DNA of 64,000 nucleotides from JAKQDH01 sp029558835 (GCA_035356615.1 DAOQSN010000026.1:12618-76617); one strand, 5' to 3'. Shown: positions 1 through 8,984, counted from the first letter of the stretch. Translations and numbers: made by a program. The notes: generated by a model from the sequence alone, not told the origin.

Positions 1-1
1 C

Positions 2-505
2 ATGGAGATGCTGGTGGCGGCGTTGGTGGGGCGTTTCAACGCCCAGGTGACCTGCGTCGCGACGGCCGAGGATTGTCTGGACATCGAGATGGTGGACCCG
101 CACGACCTGGTGGTTGCCGAGCTGAGCCTAGAGGACGGCAACGGGATTTCGCTGACGCGCAAGCTGGGCGAGTTGAGTCAGCGTCCGGTGATGCTGCTGG
201 CGGATGCGCCCACGCGGGTGGAACTGCTGCGGGCGTTGCGGGCCGGCGTGTGCGACGTGTTTCCCAAGCCGTTTCGCATGATTCACTTCCTGGATTCAGC
301 CGAGCGCGTGCTGGATGCGTATGCGGCCGCCCGGCGAGAGCAACAGCGCTATCGTGGGCTGCGTCGTCTGGTGCGGCAACTCGTGCAGGACCGGCGGCTG
401 CTCAACAAGCGTACGGAGCTGGTGTGTCGTGACCTGGTCGGCGCGCATCGGCGTCTGGTGCACCGGGTGCTGGAGCTCGAGACCAACAGCGCGTCAGAGT
501 CGTAG
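2..505 (+). CDS. response regulator receiver-domain protein, 5' end outside window
   Basis: This is the C-terminal part of a receiver-type signalling protein. The visible 167 residues include a strand ending in DLVVAELSLEDGNG, which corresponds to the phospho-acceptor loop with a possible acceptor aspartate shifted or lost. They also include PVMLLADAPTR, equivalent to the conserved Ser/Thr strand, and DVFPKPF, with the conserved lysine followed by Pro. A basic coiled helix of about 60 residues follows, and no output domain is visible. The usual N-terminal acidic pair is missing, so translation probably starts upstream of the window and the ATG at 2 is internal. The residue at the phosphorylation site is not a clean Asp in the expected context (VVAELS), so this may be a pseudo-receiver. 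The partner kinase cannot be identified. Confidence 0.7.
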   Translation: MEMLVAALVGRFNAQVTCVATAEDCLDIEMVDPHDLVVAELSLEDGNGISLTRKLGELSQRPVMLLADAPTRVELLRALRAGVCDVFPKPFRMIHFLDSAERVLDAYAAARREQQRYRGLRRLVRQLVQDRRLLNKRTELVCRDLVGAHRRLVHRVLELETNSASES

Positions 506-926
506 GCCGCGGCGGTCAGCGCGGCTCCCCGTGCGCCCAACCCGCAACCCTCGTCCACCGTCCACCCCTCCTGCCTTCCCTCGAGCGTTGTGCGTTGTCG
601 CGTAGCGCGCCGCGGGCTTGCGCCCGCGCGGATTCCCGCAGGACTCAGGCGCGGCGCGGCTGCCCAGGACTGCGACACGGAACCCGAGAGTGCCATCGTC
701 GCCGTCGCTGCGTTGCGTTATCGCCCCCCTGCCGAGTAGAGTGACCGGGGCGGCACGTTGGGCAAGCCGGGTCGGGCGTTCGTGCCGATACTTGCGGTGA
801 CAGCCGGTTGCAGGAGCGTCGGACTGCGGTTGGCGCCCGGAGAGCCGGCGCCTTGGAGCCCGTCGGCCGCGGGGGCCGACGCTACGTCTTCAACGTACCG
901 GCAGGGTCGGGGGCAGGTCACGGATC
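506..926. other. intergenic region before metH
   Basis: This is a 421-base gap without a convincing gene. It holds a GC hairpin at about 611-628 and a palindromic CGTCGGCCGCGGGGGCCGACGC at about 871-892, which resembles the repeats near 28880 and 39440. I looked for a cobalamin or SAM riboswitch, as would suit metH, and did not recognise the conserved boxes of either. Confidence 0.5.
611..628 (+). terminator. GC hairpin after the response regulator
   Basis: CGCGGGC and GCCCGCG form a perfect 7-bp stem around the loop TTGC, about 105 bases after the response-regulator stop. There is no T-tract, so calling it a terminator is an inference from position. Confidence 0.3.
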
Positions 927-3900
927 ATGAGTACGTTTCCCATCCTGGCGGCCGCGCGGCAACGCGTGCTCGTGCTCGATGGTGCGATGGGCACGAACAT
1001 CCACGCGCGCAACCTGCGTGCGGCGGACTACGACGGCCACGACAACTGCAACGAGATCCTGGTGGAGACGCGTCCGGATGTGATCGGCGACATCCATCGG
1101 GCGTTCCTGGCGGTGGGCTGCGATGGCGTGCTGACCAACACGTTCGGCGCCAATCGGATCGTGCTGGGCGAGTTCGGCCTGGCGGAGCGCACGCGGGAGC
1201 TGAACTGCCGGGCGGCCGGCATCGCCCGGGAGGCGTGCGCGGACTTCGCCCGTCCGGACAAGCCGCGCTTCGTACTGGGCTCGATGGGCCCCGGCACGCG
1301 GCTGCCCAGCCTGGGGCAGATCACGTGGGACGAGCTCGTCGAGAGCTACCGGCAGCAGGCGGCCGGCCTGCTGGAGGGGGGCGTCGAGGCGCTGCTCATC
1401 GAGACGTGTCAGGACATTCTGCAAACCAAGGCGGCCGTCGTCGGCGCCACCGACGCGATGACGGCCACCGGGTATGCCGCGCCCATCTTCTGCACGGTGA
1501 CGATCGAAAGCACCGGCACGATGCTGGTGGGCACGGAGCTGGCGGCCGCCCTGGTGGCGCTTGAGGCCTATGAGCAGGTCGTCGGCGTCGGGCTGAACTG
1601 CGCCACGGGTCCGCAGGAGATGAGCGAACACGTGCGTTACTTGAGCGGGCACAGTGAGCGGCTGCTCATCGTGCAGCCCAACGCCGGCCTGCCGCAACTG
1701 GTGGACGGCCAGGCGCGCTACCCGCTCACGCCGGCCGAGCTGGCCCGCTGGCTGACCGAGTTCGCGGAGGTCGATGGAGTCAACTTTGTGGGCGGCTGCT
1801 GCGGCACGACGCCGGCGCACCTGGCGGCCGTGGTGCGAGCGATCGGGGAGCGCGCGCCGCGGGTGCGGCAATTGGTCGGTGAACCGTCGGTGAGCAGCCT
1901 CTATCACGCGGTGCCGATTCGCCAGGACACCGACTGCCTGGCTATCGGCGAGCGGACGAACGCGAACGGCTCGAAGCGCTTTCGTGAACTGCTGGCGGCG
2001 GGCGACCTGGACGGCATGGTGGCCATGGCGCGCGAGCAGGTCCACGAGGGGAGCCACCTGCTCGACGTGTGCACGGCCCGGGTGGGCTGTGACGAAGTGC
2101 GGGACATGTCGGCCGTCGTGCGTCGGTTCGTCACGGACGTGCCCGCGCCGCTGGTGATCGACAGCACCGAAGCGGAGGTCATCGAGGCTGCCCTCAAGCT
2201 CACCGGCGGCAAGTGCATCATCAACTCGATCAACCTGGAAGGCGGCGAGGAGAAGCTGAACCAAGTCTGCCGGCTCGCCAAGCGGCACGGGGCCGCCCTG
2301 ATCGCGCTCACCATCGACGAGGAAGGCATGGCCCGCACGTGTGCCCGCAAGATCGCCATTGCCCGGCGCATCTATGAGTTGGCGACGCGGCGGCACGGCG
2401 TGCGGCCGGAGGACCTTATCTTCGATGCCCTGACCTTCACGGTCTGCACGGGCAATTCCGAGGACCGGCGGCTGGCCGCGGAGACGCTCGACGCGTTGCC
2501 GCTGATCAAGGAGCAATGCCCCGGTTCGTACACGCTGCTGGGGGTCAGCAACGTCAGCTTCGGCGTCAAGCCGGCGGTGCGGCGCGTGCTCAACAGCGTG
2601 TTTCTGCACCACGCCCGGGCGCGGGGGCTGGACGCAGCCATTCTGCACGCTTCGGGGATCGTGCCGTTGTTCAAGGTCGAGGAGCGCCAGCGGCGCCTGG
2701 CGGAGGACCTGCTGCTGGACCGTCGGCGGGAGGGCTATGACCCGTTGACGACGCTGCTCAACCTGGCGGCGGAGGAATCGGCGGCAGCGCCGCGGACGGT
2801 CCCGCGCCCGGCACAGGTGGAGGAGCGTCTCAAGCGGCGTATCATCGACGGCGACCGGGCCGGGCTGGAAGAGGACCTGGAGGAGGCCCTGCTCACGTAT
2901 CGGCCGCTGGACATCATCAACGAGATTCTGCTGGACGGCATGAAGACGGTGGGCGATTTGTTCGGGGCGGGGCAGATGCAGTTGCCGTTCGTCCTGCAAT
3001 CGGCGGAGACGATGAAGGCGGCCGTGCGGTATCTGGAGGACTACCTTGACCAGGCGGAGCAGCCCGGCAGCCGGGGCACGCTGGTGCTGGCGACGGTGGC
3101 GGGCGACGTGCACGACATCGGCAAGAACCTCGTCGATATCATCCTGAGCAACAACGGCTACACCGTGCACAACCTGGGCATCAAGCAACCGATCAGCGCC
3201 ATGATCGACGCGTTCGAGAAGCAGGGGGCGGACGCGCTGGGCATGTCCGGCCTGCTGGTCAAGTCGACGCTGGTGATGCGGGACAACCTGCTGGCCCTGA
3301 ACGAGCGGGGCCTGACGCCGCCGGTGATTCTGGGGGGCGCGGCGCTGACGCGCAAGTACGTCGAGGAGGACCTGCGGAGCCTGTACCGGGGTCCGCTGTA
3401 CTATGCCAAGGATGCGTTCGCCGGTTTGCAGCTCATGCAGCAGTTCGCTGTGGAGAAGGCGGCACGCCCGGCGGCGGCCATGGGCATGGCGCGCGTGGAA
3501 TCGGTGCCGGTGGCGATCGAGGTCGGGGCTGAAGCGGCGGCCGGGGCACGCGCAGCCGGCGGCAGCCTTCATGCCCAAGCGCAGGTGGCAGCGGCGCCGG
3601 ACGCCGGCGGAGCTGAACGCCCGGCGCGCCCGGTTTCGCCGCCGGCGCCGGTGGCCAGCGCGGGGGCGGTCTCCTGCGTGGCCCCGCAATCGGACATCAG
3701 CCGCGACGAGCCCGTGCCGGAGCCGCCGTTCTGGGGCGCGCGGGTGATCGAGCGGATCGAGCCGCAGGCAGCGGCCGCGCTGCTCAATGAGAACATGCTG
3801 TTTCAGGTGCAGTGGGGGTATCGCAAGGGCGGGCGCAGCAGCGCGGACTTCGCGCGCTACGTCAACGCTGAGGTCCGCCCGATCCTGCGCCGGTTGCTGG

Positions 3901-4511
3901 AGACGTGCGCGCGGGAGGACACTCTGCGCTTGCAGGCCATTTACGGTTTCTGGCCGGCGCAGGCGGACGGTGACCGGCTGCTCATCTACGACGCGCAGGA
4001 CCGCGGCCGCGTGCTCGTCGCGTTCGACTTCCCACGTATGGGCAAGCCGCCGTACTGGTGTCTGAGCGACTTCTTCCACCCGGTGGGAAGCGGCACGATA
4101 GACGTAGCGGCGTTTTCGATCGTGACGGCCGGGCGGCGTGTCAGCGAGGTCGCGCAGGAGTGGCTCCGCGCCGACCGCTATCAAGATTACCTGCACCTGC
4201 ATGGGCTGGGCGTGGAGATCACGGAGGCCCTGGCGGAGTACGTGCACAAGCAGATTCGCGTGGAGTGGGACATTGCGGGCAATGACGCGCGGGACAAGCA
4301 GGAGCTGTTCAAGCAGCGTTACCAGGGCTCCCGGTACAGCTTCGGCTACCCGGCGTGTCCGCGGCTGGAGGACCAGGTGAAGCTCTGGCCGTTACTGGAG
4401 CCCCAGCGCATCGGCGTCACACTCACCGAGACGTTCCAGCTCGAGCCCGAACAAACGACGACGGCGCTGATCGTGCACCACCGGCAGGCGAAGTACTTCA
4501 ACGTGCGGTAA
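927..4511 (+). CDS. metH: cobalamin-dependent methionine synthase
   Basis: This cytoplasmic enzyme transfers the methyl group of 5-methyltetrahydrofolate to homocysteine through methylcobalamin. At 1194 residues it is close to the usual 1200-1250. All modules are visible in order. The homocysteine-binding barrel (1-310) has zinc ligands Cys225, Cys291 and Cys292 (GLNC, GGCCGTTP). The pterin-binding barrel is about 335-590 and starts at AIGERTNANGSK. The cobalamin cap is about 620-715. The B12 domain carries GDVHDIGKN, with His729 as the cobalt ligand. The C-terminal reactivation domain includes RYSFGYPACP. A roughly 75-residue Ala/Pro-rich linker separates the B12 and reactivation domains and is longer than in the E. 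coli enzyme. The presence of the reactivation domain means the cell should depend on SAM and a flavodoxin-type reductant to rescue oxidised cobalamin. The ATG at 927 follows GGGGGCAGG. Confidence 0.97.
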   Translation: MSTFPILAAARQRVLVLDGAMGTNIHARNLRAADYDGHDNCNEILVETRPDVIGDIHRAFLAVGCDGVLTNTFGANRIVLGEFGLAERTRELNCRAAGIAREACADFARPDKPRFVLGSMGPGTRLPSLGQITWDELVESYRQQAAGLLEGGVEALLIETCQDILQTKAAVVGATDAMTATGYAAPIFCTVTIESTGTMLVGTELAAALVALEAYEQVVGVGLNCATGPQEMSEHVRYLSGHSERLLIVQPNAGLPQLVDGQARYPLTPAELARWLTEFAEVDGVNFVGGCCGTTPAHLAAVVRAIGERAPRVRQLVGEPSVSSLYHAVPIRQDTDCLAIGERTNANGSKRFRELLAAGDLDGMVAMAREQVHEGSHLLDVCTARVGCDEVRDMSAVVRRFVTDVPAPLVIDSTEAEVIEAALKLTGGKCIINSINLEGGEEKLNQVCRLAKRHGAALIALTIDEEGMARTCARKIAIARRIYELATRRHGVRPEDLIFDALTFTVCTGNSEDRRLAAETLDALPLIKEQCPGSYTLLGVSNVSFGVKPAVRRVLNSVFLHHARARGLDAAILHASGIVPLFKVEERQRRLAEDLLLDRRREGYDPLTTLLNLAAEESAAAPRTVPRPAQVEERLKRRIIDGDRAGLEEDLEEALLTYRPLDIINEILLDGMKTVGDLFGAGQMQLPFVLQSAETMKAAVRYLEDYLDQAEQPGSRGTLVLATVAGDVHDIGKNLVDIILSNNGYTVHNLGIKQPISAMIDAFEKQGADALGMSGLLVKSTLVMRDNLLALNERGLTPPVILGGAALTRKYVEEDLRSLYRGPLYYAKDAFAGLQLMQQFAVEKAARPAAAMGMARVESVPVAIEVGAEAAAGARAAGGSLHAQAQVAAAPDAGGAERPARPVSPPAPVASAGAVSCVAPQSDISRDEPVPEPPFWGARVIERIEPQAAAALLNENMLFQVQWGYRKGGRSSADFARYVNAEVRPILRRLLETCAREDTLRLQAIYGFWPAQADGDRLLIYDAQDRGRVLVAFDFPRMGKPPYWCLSDFFHPVGSGTIDVAAFSIVTAGRRVSEVAQEWLRADRYQDYLHLHGLGVEITEALAEYVHKQIRVEWDIAGNDARDKQELFKQRYQGSRYSFGYPACPRLEDQVKLWPLLEPQRIGVTLTETFQLEPEQTTTALIVHHRQAKYFNVR

Positions 4512-4705
4512 AGAGGTCCACACCAATGGGAAACCGGCCGGGTCGCATGCCCCAGCCCAGTCGGGTGGCATGCCCAAGCCGAAGGCGCCGGCATGCTGGC
4601 CCAGGGGAGAGCTTCGGGCACGGGAGAAGGCATGGTCCTGACGCGCCGGGACTTTGACCATGCCACCCCACGCCGTTGGTCGGTTTCCCTGTGATGTGGG
4701 GCCAC
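4512..4705. repeat. full-length palindromic repeat, family 1, with outer inverted repeats (copy A)
   Basis: This element fills the whole gap between the convergent metH and zinc-ribbon genes. The core (4563-4668) begins GGGTGGCATGCCCAAGCC and ends in CCATGCCACCCC. Outside the core lies a second inverted repeat: TCCACACCAATGGGAAACCGG on the left and CGGTTTCCCTGTGATGTGGG on the right. The copy at 52693-52875 has the same architecture, so the complete unit is about 190 bases with terminal inverted repeats, like a MITE. Because it lies between two gene ends it could also act as a two-way terminator, which is inferred from position only. Confidence 0.8.
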
Positions 4706-5317
4706 TCAGCCCGTCAGGAGCCCGGCGCAGAGCATGATGATCGGGATGCTCCCCAGGGCCAGGCCGGCCACGGCGTAGCCCCGCCTCGGCAGCCGACGCA
4801 GGCCCAGCGCGGCGCAGATCACGGCGGCCAGGCCGCTGAGGATGGCCGCCAACTGCGTGAGGGATAGGAGGATCAGCCAACCGGGCGGCCGGCCGCTGCC
4901 TTCGTCCACCAGTTCCATGGAAGCCTTAACCACGCCGACTTCCTGGGCCCGCTCCTGATGGGCCTGAAGCTCAGCCGCGTGCGGCAGGGCGAGAAAGCCG
5001 CCGAGCACCAGCAGCGACAACGCCGTGCACGCCAGAATCAACGCCACGACGGCGATGGTGTTGGCCGAGGCAGGCGCGAGAGCGGTGAGCGGCATCGGCG
5101 CACCCCAGGCGGGTGCGCTGGTCGGCCCAAAGGTACCCATCGCGGGCGGCTCGCTGGCGGGGCGGGCCATCGGCACGGCCGTGCCCACCTCGAAAGTGGA
5201 GGCGGCCGGGGCCGTCACCGTCTTGCGGCAATAGGGACAGCCCACCGGCTTCTGCGCCCACTCGTCGTCCACCTCGATCGGCTGGCCACAGGCCCCGCAG
5301 GGAAAGCGAATTACCAT
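4706..5317 (-). CDS. zinc-ribbon membrane protein with two transmembrane segments
   Basis: This 203-residue protein starts with a small zinc ribbon, MVIRFPCGACGQPI followed by GCPYCRKT. The two CxxC knuckles are 20 residues apart, and the fold is common at the start of planctomycete membrane proteins. A linker rich in Ala and Pro leads to two hydrophobic segments (about 105-130 and 150-200, the latter possibly two spans) that resemble the DUF4190-type membrane hairpin. The function is unknown; the zinc ribbon should face the cytoplasm. The start was placed at the ATG giving MVIRF because the ribbon begins there and the upstream reading frame has no conserved content. The gene converges on metH across repeat copy A. 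Confidence 0.75.
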   Translation of the reverse strand: MVIRFPCGACGQPIEVDDEWAQKPVGCPYCRKTVTAPAASTFEVGTAVPMARPASEPPAMGTFGPTSAPAWGAPMPLTALAPASANTIAVVALILACTALSLLVLGGFLALPHAAELQAHQERAQEVGVVKASMELVDEGSGRPPGWLILLSLTQLAAILSGLAAVICAALGLRRLPRRGYAVAGLALGSIPIIMLCAGLLTG

Positions 5318-5512
5318 GATGGCGGATGGTAGCTGGGAAGCGCGGGAGGTCAACGGCGCACGGGAGGTGCGAGCTGGCCGGCTCTGGCACGCATTCTGCC
5401 GCAGGTCAGCCAGTTGAATCGTGCCGCCGCCGAGAGCGGCCGTGGGGCGGTGTGCCCAAACCGCGGGCGCCGGCAGGCGGGGCGACACGCAACGGTGCTT
5501 GGCCGGGGGTGG

Positions 5513-5565
5513 GCATGGCGGCGCTGCGCTTGGCCATGCCACCCGCGCTTGACCATGCCACCCTG
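5513..5565. repeat. partial palindromic repeat, family 1 (copy B, right arm twice)
   Basis: GGCATGGCGGCGCTGCGCTT plus GGCCATGCCACCC is the right arm of family 1. It is followed at once by a second shorter end, CTTGACCATGCCACCC. The copy sits upstream of the aminotransferase start and reads open in that gene's frame. Confidence 0.75.
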
Positions 5566-5673
5566 CTTCGGGCATCAGTTTCGCCGGTGCGGGGGGAAGA
5601 CGAGCGAGTTCGGGGCCGATCGCCCGAGGCGTGGGGGTGGCAGGGGGGGCCGGCGGGGGGGAGAATACGCAGC

Positions 5674-7032
5674 ATGTTGTCCGTAAACCGGGAACGTCTC
5701 GAAGCACAGCTCAAGCAGGAAGGCAGTTGGATCGGTCCAGCACCGTGGATCGAGGTCGCGCCGCCGGGACCCCATGCCCGGGCGGTCATGGCGCGGGATC
5801 GGGTCGCCAGCGCTCCGAATTACCTGCGGGTGTATCCGCTGGTGGTGGAGCGGGCGGCCGGGTCCGTGGTCCAGGACGTGGACGGCAACCGTTATCTGGA
5901 CTTCGCGGCGGGTACCGCGCTGAGCGTGGCCGGGCATTGCCATCCGAAGGTCACGGTCGCCGTGCAGCAGCAAGCGGCGAAGCTGTTGCACGTCGGCAGC
6001 AACGACTTCTATCACGAAGCGATGGTGGCGTTGATGGAGAAGCTGGCTCAGCTTGCCCCCGGGCACGGGCCCCGGCGCGTGTTGCTGACGACCAGTGGGG
6101 CGGAAGCGGTCGAGGCAGCGTTCAAGCTGGCGCGTTACCACACGGGTCGGCAGTGGGTGGTGGCTTTTCACGGCGCGTTCCACGGGCGTTCGATGGGGGC
6201 GCTATCACTGACGTGGCACGTCGCCGCGGGGGGGCAGCCGCCGCGCAGCGAAGGGCGACCGGCGTCGGGCTTTGAGCCGCTGGTGCCGATGGTGGCCCAT
6301 GTGCCTTACGACGAGCCCGAGGCGTTGGAGTCGGAGCTGCGCCGGCAGCGGGTGGACGCGGCGGAAGTGGCGGCCGTGTTCGTCGAGCCGGTGCTGGCGA
6401 CGGCCGGCTACGTGGTGCCGGCGCCGGCGTTCTTCACTCGTCTGCGCGCGCTGTGTGATCGGCATGGGATGCTGCTCGTGGCGGATGAGATCCACACGGG
6501 TATGGGACGTTCGGGGCAGTGGTTTGCGATTCAGCACTCCGGGGTAACGCCCGATATGGTGCTGCTCGGCGCCGGGTTGGCGGGGGGGCTGCCGCTGGGC
6601 GCGGTGATCGCCGGTGAACGCGTTGACCACTGGCCCACGGGGGCGCTGACGAGCACCGTCAGTGGCAACCCGCTCAGTTGCGCGGCCGCGCTGGCGACGA
6701 TCGAGGTCGTGGAGCGCGTCGGGTTGGGCAATGCGGCTCGCCTCGGGGAACGGTTGCGGGCACTGCTGGGCGAGATCGCGGGGCGGCGCAAGTGCCTTGC
6801 CGGTGTCCGGGGGGTGGGCTTGATGGGGGGGCTGGACGTGGTGAACCGCAAGTCCGGTAAGCTGGACCACCACCTCCGGGACCGGATTCTGTCCGAGGCG
6901 TTCCGGCGCGGCCTGATTGTGCTTCCCTGCGGGGCGCACTGTATTCGCTTCTGTCCTCCATTGGTGCTCAACGAAACGCAGCTTGAGGTGGGCCTCCAGT
7001 TGTTTGACGAGGCGGTGGCCACGGTGGTCTGA
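5674..7032 (+). CDS. class-III aminotransferase-family protein lacking the PLP lysine
   Basis: This 452-residue protein has the whole fold-type I class-III aminotransferase frame (GABA / ornithine / acetylornithine transaminase group). Visible motifs are TTSGAEAVEAAFKLAR, GAFHGRSMGALSLT, VADEIHTGMGRSG (Asp271, which would hold the pyridine nitrogen) and TVSGNPLSCAAALAT. The Schiff-base lysine normally lies in a segment like PDIVTLAKGLASGLPLG. Here the aligned segment is PDMVLLGAGLAGG, with Ala300 at that position. Without it, internal aldimine formation should fail, so the protein may be a pseudoenzyme or work by another chemistry. The rest of the gene is intact and in frame. The start at 5674 follows a G-rich ribosome-binding stretch, and the mature-looking N-terminus is MLSVNRERL. 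The substrate cannot be deduced. Confidence 0.85.
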   Translation: MLSVNRERLEAQLKQEGSWIGPAPWIEVAPPGPHARAVMARDRVASAPNYLRVYPLVVERAAGSVVQDVDGNRYLDFAAGTALSVAGHCHPKVTVAVQQQAAKLLHVGSNDFYHEAMVALMEKLAQLAPGHGPRRVLLTTSGAEAVEAAFKLARYHTGRQWVVAFHGAFHGRSMGALSLTWHVAAGGQPPRSEGRPASGFEPLVPMVAHVPYDEPEALESELRRQRVDAAEVAAVFVEPVLATAGYVVPAPAFFTRLRALCDRHGMLLVADEIHTGMGRSGQWFAIQHSGVTPDMVLLGAGLAGGLPLGAVIAGERVDHWPTGALTSTVSGNPLSCAAALATIEVVERVGLGNAARLGERLRALLGEIAGRRKCLAGVRGVGLMGGLDVVNRKSGKLDHHLRDRILSEAFRRGLIVLPCGAHCIRFCPPLVLNETQLEVGLQLFDEAVATVV

Positions 7033-7119
7033 GGACGCGGGGTGCGCGTCGCGGGGCGCCACGGCACGCGGAGCGATGGTGGCAACCCATGCGTTCAGGC
7101 AGCGTCGCCGGAGTTCCGC

Positions 7120-7148
7120 TTGACAGGACACGTTCGGGGGCCTAAACT
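7120..7148 (+). promoter_or_regulatory. sigma-70-type promoter
   Basis: The -35 box TTGACA (7120-7125) and the -10 box TAAACT (7143-7148) are separated by exactly 17 bases. It would drive the small membrane-protein gene at 7337 with a leader of about 180 bases. The rest of the 7033-7336 gap shows only short GC hairpins. Confidence 0.6.
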
Positions 7149-7336
7149 CCAGCGGTACCTTGTGCACTCAAGGGTGCGGCTCTGCAGGTGAGGCCGCAGG
7201 GGTTGCGGGTGGTCGGGCCGCCATTCCGCGGGCTCTTACTCCGGTTCTGCAAGGCGAGACGCCGTTGGCAAGCGATGTCCGTGCGCACGCGCGGACGGCA
7301 GCGGTGTTTCGCACGCGGACCAGCAGGAGACACCCG

Positions 7337-7723
7337 ATGGCACCCGCGACACGATCCAGTTCGGCCGATCTGACACCTTCTACTCCCGGCGCGCTGATCG
7401 CGCGCGTGTTCTGGTTCATGGCGGGACCGCTGTTGCTGGCGGTCACCGTCTATGGCATCGTCACGCATGGCGGCGGCTGGTCCACCCGCTGGGACGTGGC
7501 GTTCGGGGTGATTGTCGTGCTGATGCTTCTGGCGCGCTGGCTGGAGCATCGGGCGGCAAGCACACCGAGGGATGAAGACGCAGCGGTCCCCGAAGGCACG
7601 TCCGCGGGCGGGGGCGCCGCGGCCGACCCGGTAGCCCTGCGCCGTTACTGCCTGTGGTTGCTGGGGGTGGCGGTCGGCATGTGGGTCGTCGCCAACGTAC
7701 TGGGCAACCACCTGCTGGCGTAG
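7337..7723 (+). CDS. small membrane protein, three predicted spans
   Basis: This is a 128-residue protein of unknown function. Hydrophobic segments lie at about 18-40 (VFWFMAGPLLLAVTVYGIV), 52-68 (VAFGVIVVLMLLARWL) and 107-125 (CLWLLGVAVGMWVVANVL), with an Ala/Gly-rich charged loop between the last two. The ATG at 7337 has AGGAG eight bases upstream, and the segment before it is not conserved-looking. A consensus promoter lies at 7120-7148. I do not recognise a family. Confidence 0.65.
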   Translation: MAPATRSSSADLTPSTPGALIARVFWFMAGPLLLAVTVYGIVTHGGGWSTRWDVAFGVIVVLMLLARWLEHRAASTPRDEDAAVPEGTSAGGGAAADPVALRRYCLWLLGVAVGMWVVANVLGNHLLA

Positions 7724-7863
7724 GTGCGCTCTTCGGACCAGCGGCCCTGGGCGCCACGGCTGCCGACCTCAGTGTGCGCCGGTTTCGCCCGGCCTTCCCC
7801 TGCGTGTTGCCGGCGCTCTACAATGCCGCCGGCCGGAGACCGCTGCCGGCGGGAGAGTGACCT

Positions 7864-8052
7864 ATGAGCGCGCTGAAGTGGCTGATCGTGCTGGCGTTGG
7901 TAATCGTGGGCGTCGTCGTCGTGGCCCAGTATACCGGCGGTGACTCCGGGCCGGAAGCAAAGCAGAAGGCCGCCCAGAAGGCCAAGCAGCCCGCCGACAA
8001 GCCGGCCCTCGAAGAACGTTACGGTTTCACCAGCCAGCAGGCAGGCCCCTGA
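7864..8052 (+). CDS. small single-span membrane protein
   Basis: This 62-residue protein has an N-terminal hydrophobic helix (LKWLIVLALVIVGVVVVAQ) and a short Lys/Ala/Gln-rich tail (AKQKAAQKAKQ). The start ATG is preceded by GGGAGAG at good spacing, and a TACAAT that could be a -10 box lies at 7819-7824. The helix probably anchors the protein with the tail outside. The function is unknown; support is the ribosome-binding site and coding-like composition. Confidence 0.6.
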   Translation: MSALKWLIVLALVIVGVVVVAQYTGGDSGPEAKQKAAQKAKQPADKPALEERYGFTSQQAGP

Positions 8053-8387
8053 GAGGGTGAGCGTAGTCCCGCCCCGCCCTTGCCGCCTACTCAGCTCGCC
8101 CCGCTCGGCGGACACGTCAGGCGCCCCCCGAGCTGGACACGCCCACCCTCTGGGTACATGCAGCGTACGCTGTTTCGGTCCTGCTTGCTTTCGCTTTCCT
8201 CTCCCCCCCACTCTCTTTTTTCTTTGGTTCTCTGCCCCGAGGCGTTGGTGTACGCTTTGAGCGTGGTGGCGCGTCGCTGGGTATTGAGGTCGCGCGGACA
8301 CGTTCTTCGTCTCGGACCGGAATCAACGGGTTGCGTTAGGACGGAGGCGGTCCTACACAAATCCACGGCCGCGCGGGAGGTCAAGTC
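8053..8387. other. intergenic region with a pyrimidine-rich tract
   Basis: This is a 335-base gap. Its notable feature is a pyrimidine tract at about 8185-8225 (runs of C and T including TCTCTTTTTTCTTTGG), which contrasts with the GC-rich surroundings. It may be a transcription end or promoter region. No gene is supported. Confidence 0.4.
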
Positions 8388-8984
8388 ATGCTCGCCTGTC
8401 GTCGAGGGGCGTTGTCGACGTGGGGCTGTCTCTCACTTACGTTCGGCGCCATCGTAATGCTGATGGTATCGGCAGCCGGGCCGCCGGTCGCGCTTTCGCC
8501 TCCCTCAACAGAACCCGTGGCAGGTACGGGTAGTGAATCGCCGCAAGTTCCGGGCACGCCGGGTCCGCCTACCGTCCGAGAAGTCGTGTGTGACTTCGCC
8601 TGCGAGACTTACAGCGGTTGCTACGGTACGAACGTGCCTTGCCCCGCTTGCGACGACTGGGGCAGCAGCACGTGCGGCGACGTGACTTCCAAGACGTACC
8701 CCGCGCCCGGAGGGCCCATCATGACGCACGTGGTGTGGTCGGAGTGTTCTGGACTGGCCTTTCGGACCACGGGCGACGTCGAATGCTACCGAACACAGGC
8801 ATGCGCTGAGGGCCCATGGACTTCTTGGACTATGTGCAGCAACGGCGTTGCGTGCGTGGGGGTTCCCGTTCCGCTGCTGTGCCAGACGTGCGTCCCGGTG
8901 GGACCCGTTACGGTCTGGGCACACACCAACGTCGAGTGTTGGCACGACTCACGCTGCGACTGTGACGAGCAGGAGGAACCTTGA
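8388..8984 (+). CDS. secreted cysteine-rich protein
   Basis: This 198-residue protein of unknown function has an N-terminal signal segment (about 10-30, LSLTFGAIVMLMVSAAG), a Pro/Ser-rich stretch, and then a cysteine-rich body. Cysteines occur in clusters such as VCDFACETYSGCYG, VPCPACDDWG and CDCDEQEEP, about 16 in 140 residues, so a disulfide-bonded extracytoplasmic domain is likely. The stop overlaps the earliest possible start of the next gene, which suggests the two secreted proteins are co-transcribed. No family was recognised. Confidence 0.7.
   Translation: MLACRRGALSTWGCLSLTFGAIVMLMVSAAGPPVALSPPSTEPVAGTGSESPQVPGTPGPPTVREVVCDFACETYSGCYGTNVPCPACDDWGSSTCGDVTSKTYPAPGGPIMTHVVWSECSGLAFRTTGDVECYRTQACAEGPWTSWTMCSNGVACVGVPVPLLCQTCVPVGPVTVWAHTNVECWHDSRCDCDEQEEP

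Noticed and set aside
506..926. Cobalamin or SAM riboswitch upstream of metH
   Set aside because: The region has hairpins, but I could not find the conserved B12-box sequence or the SAM-riboswitch core. A covariance-model search would be needed to overturn this.
918..4247. Long open frame on the minus strand opposite metH (over 1000 codons)
   Set aside because: It mirrors metH, is very rich in His, Arg and Gln, and has no family motif. In GC-rich genes the opposite strand is often open by codon bias.
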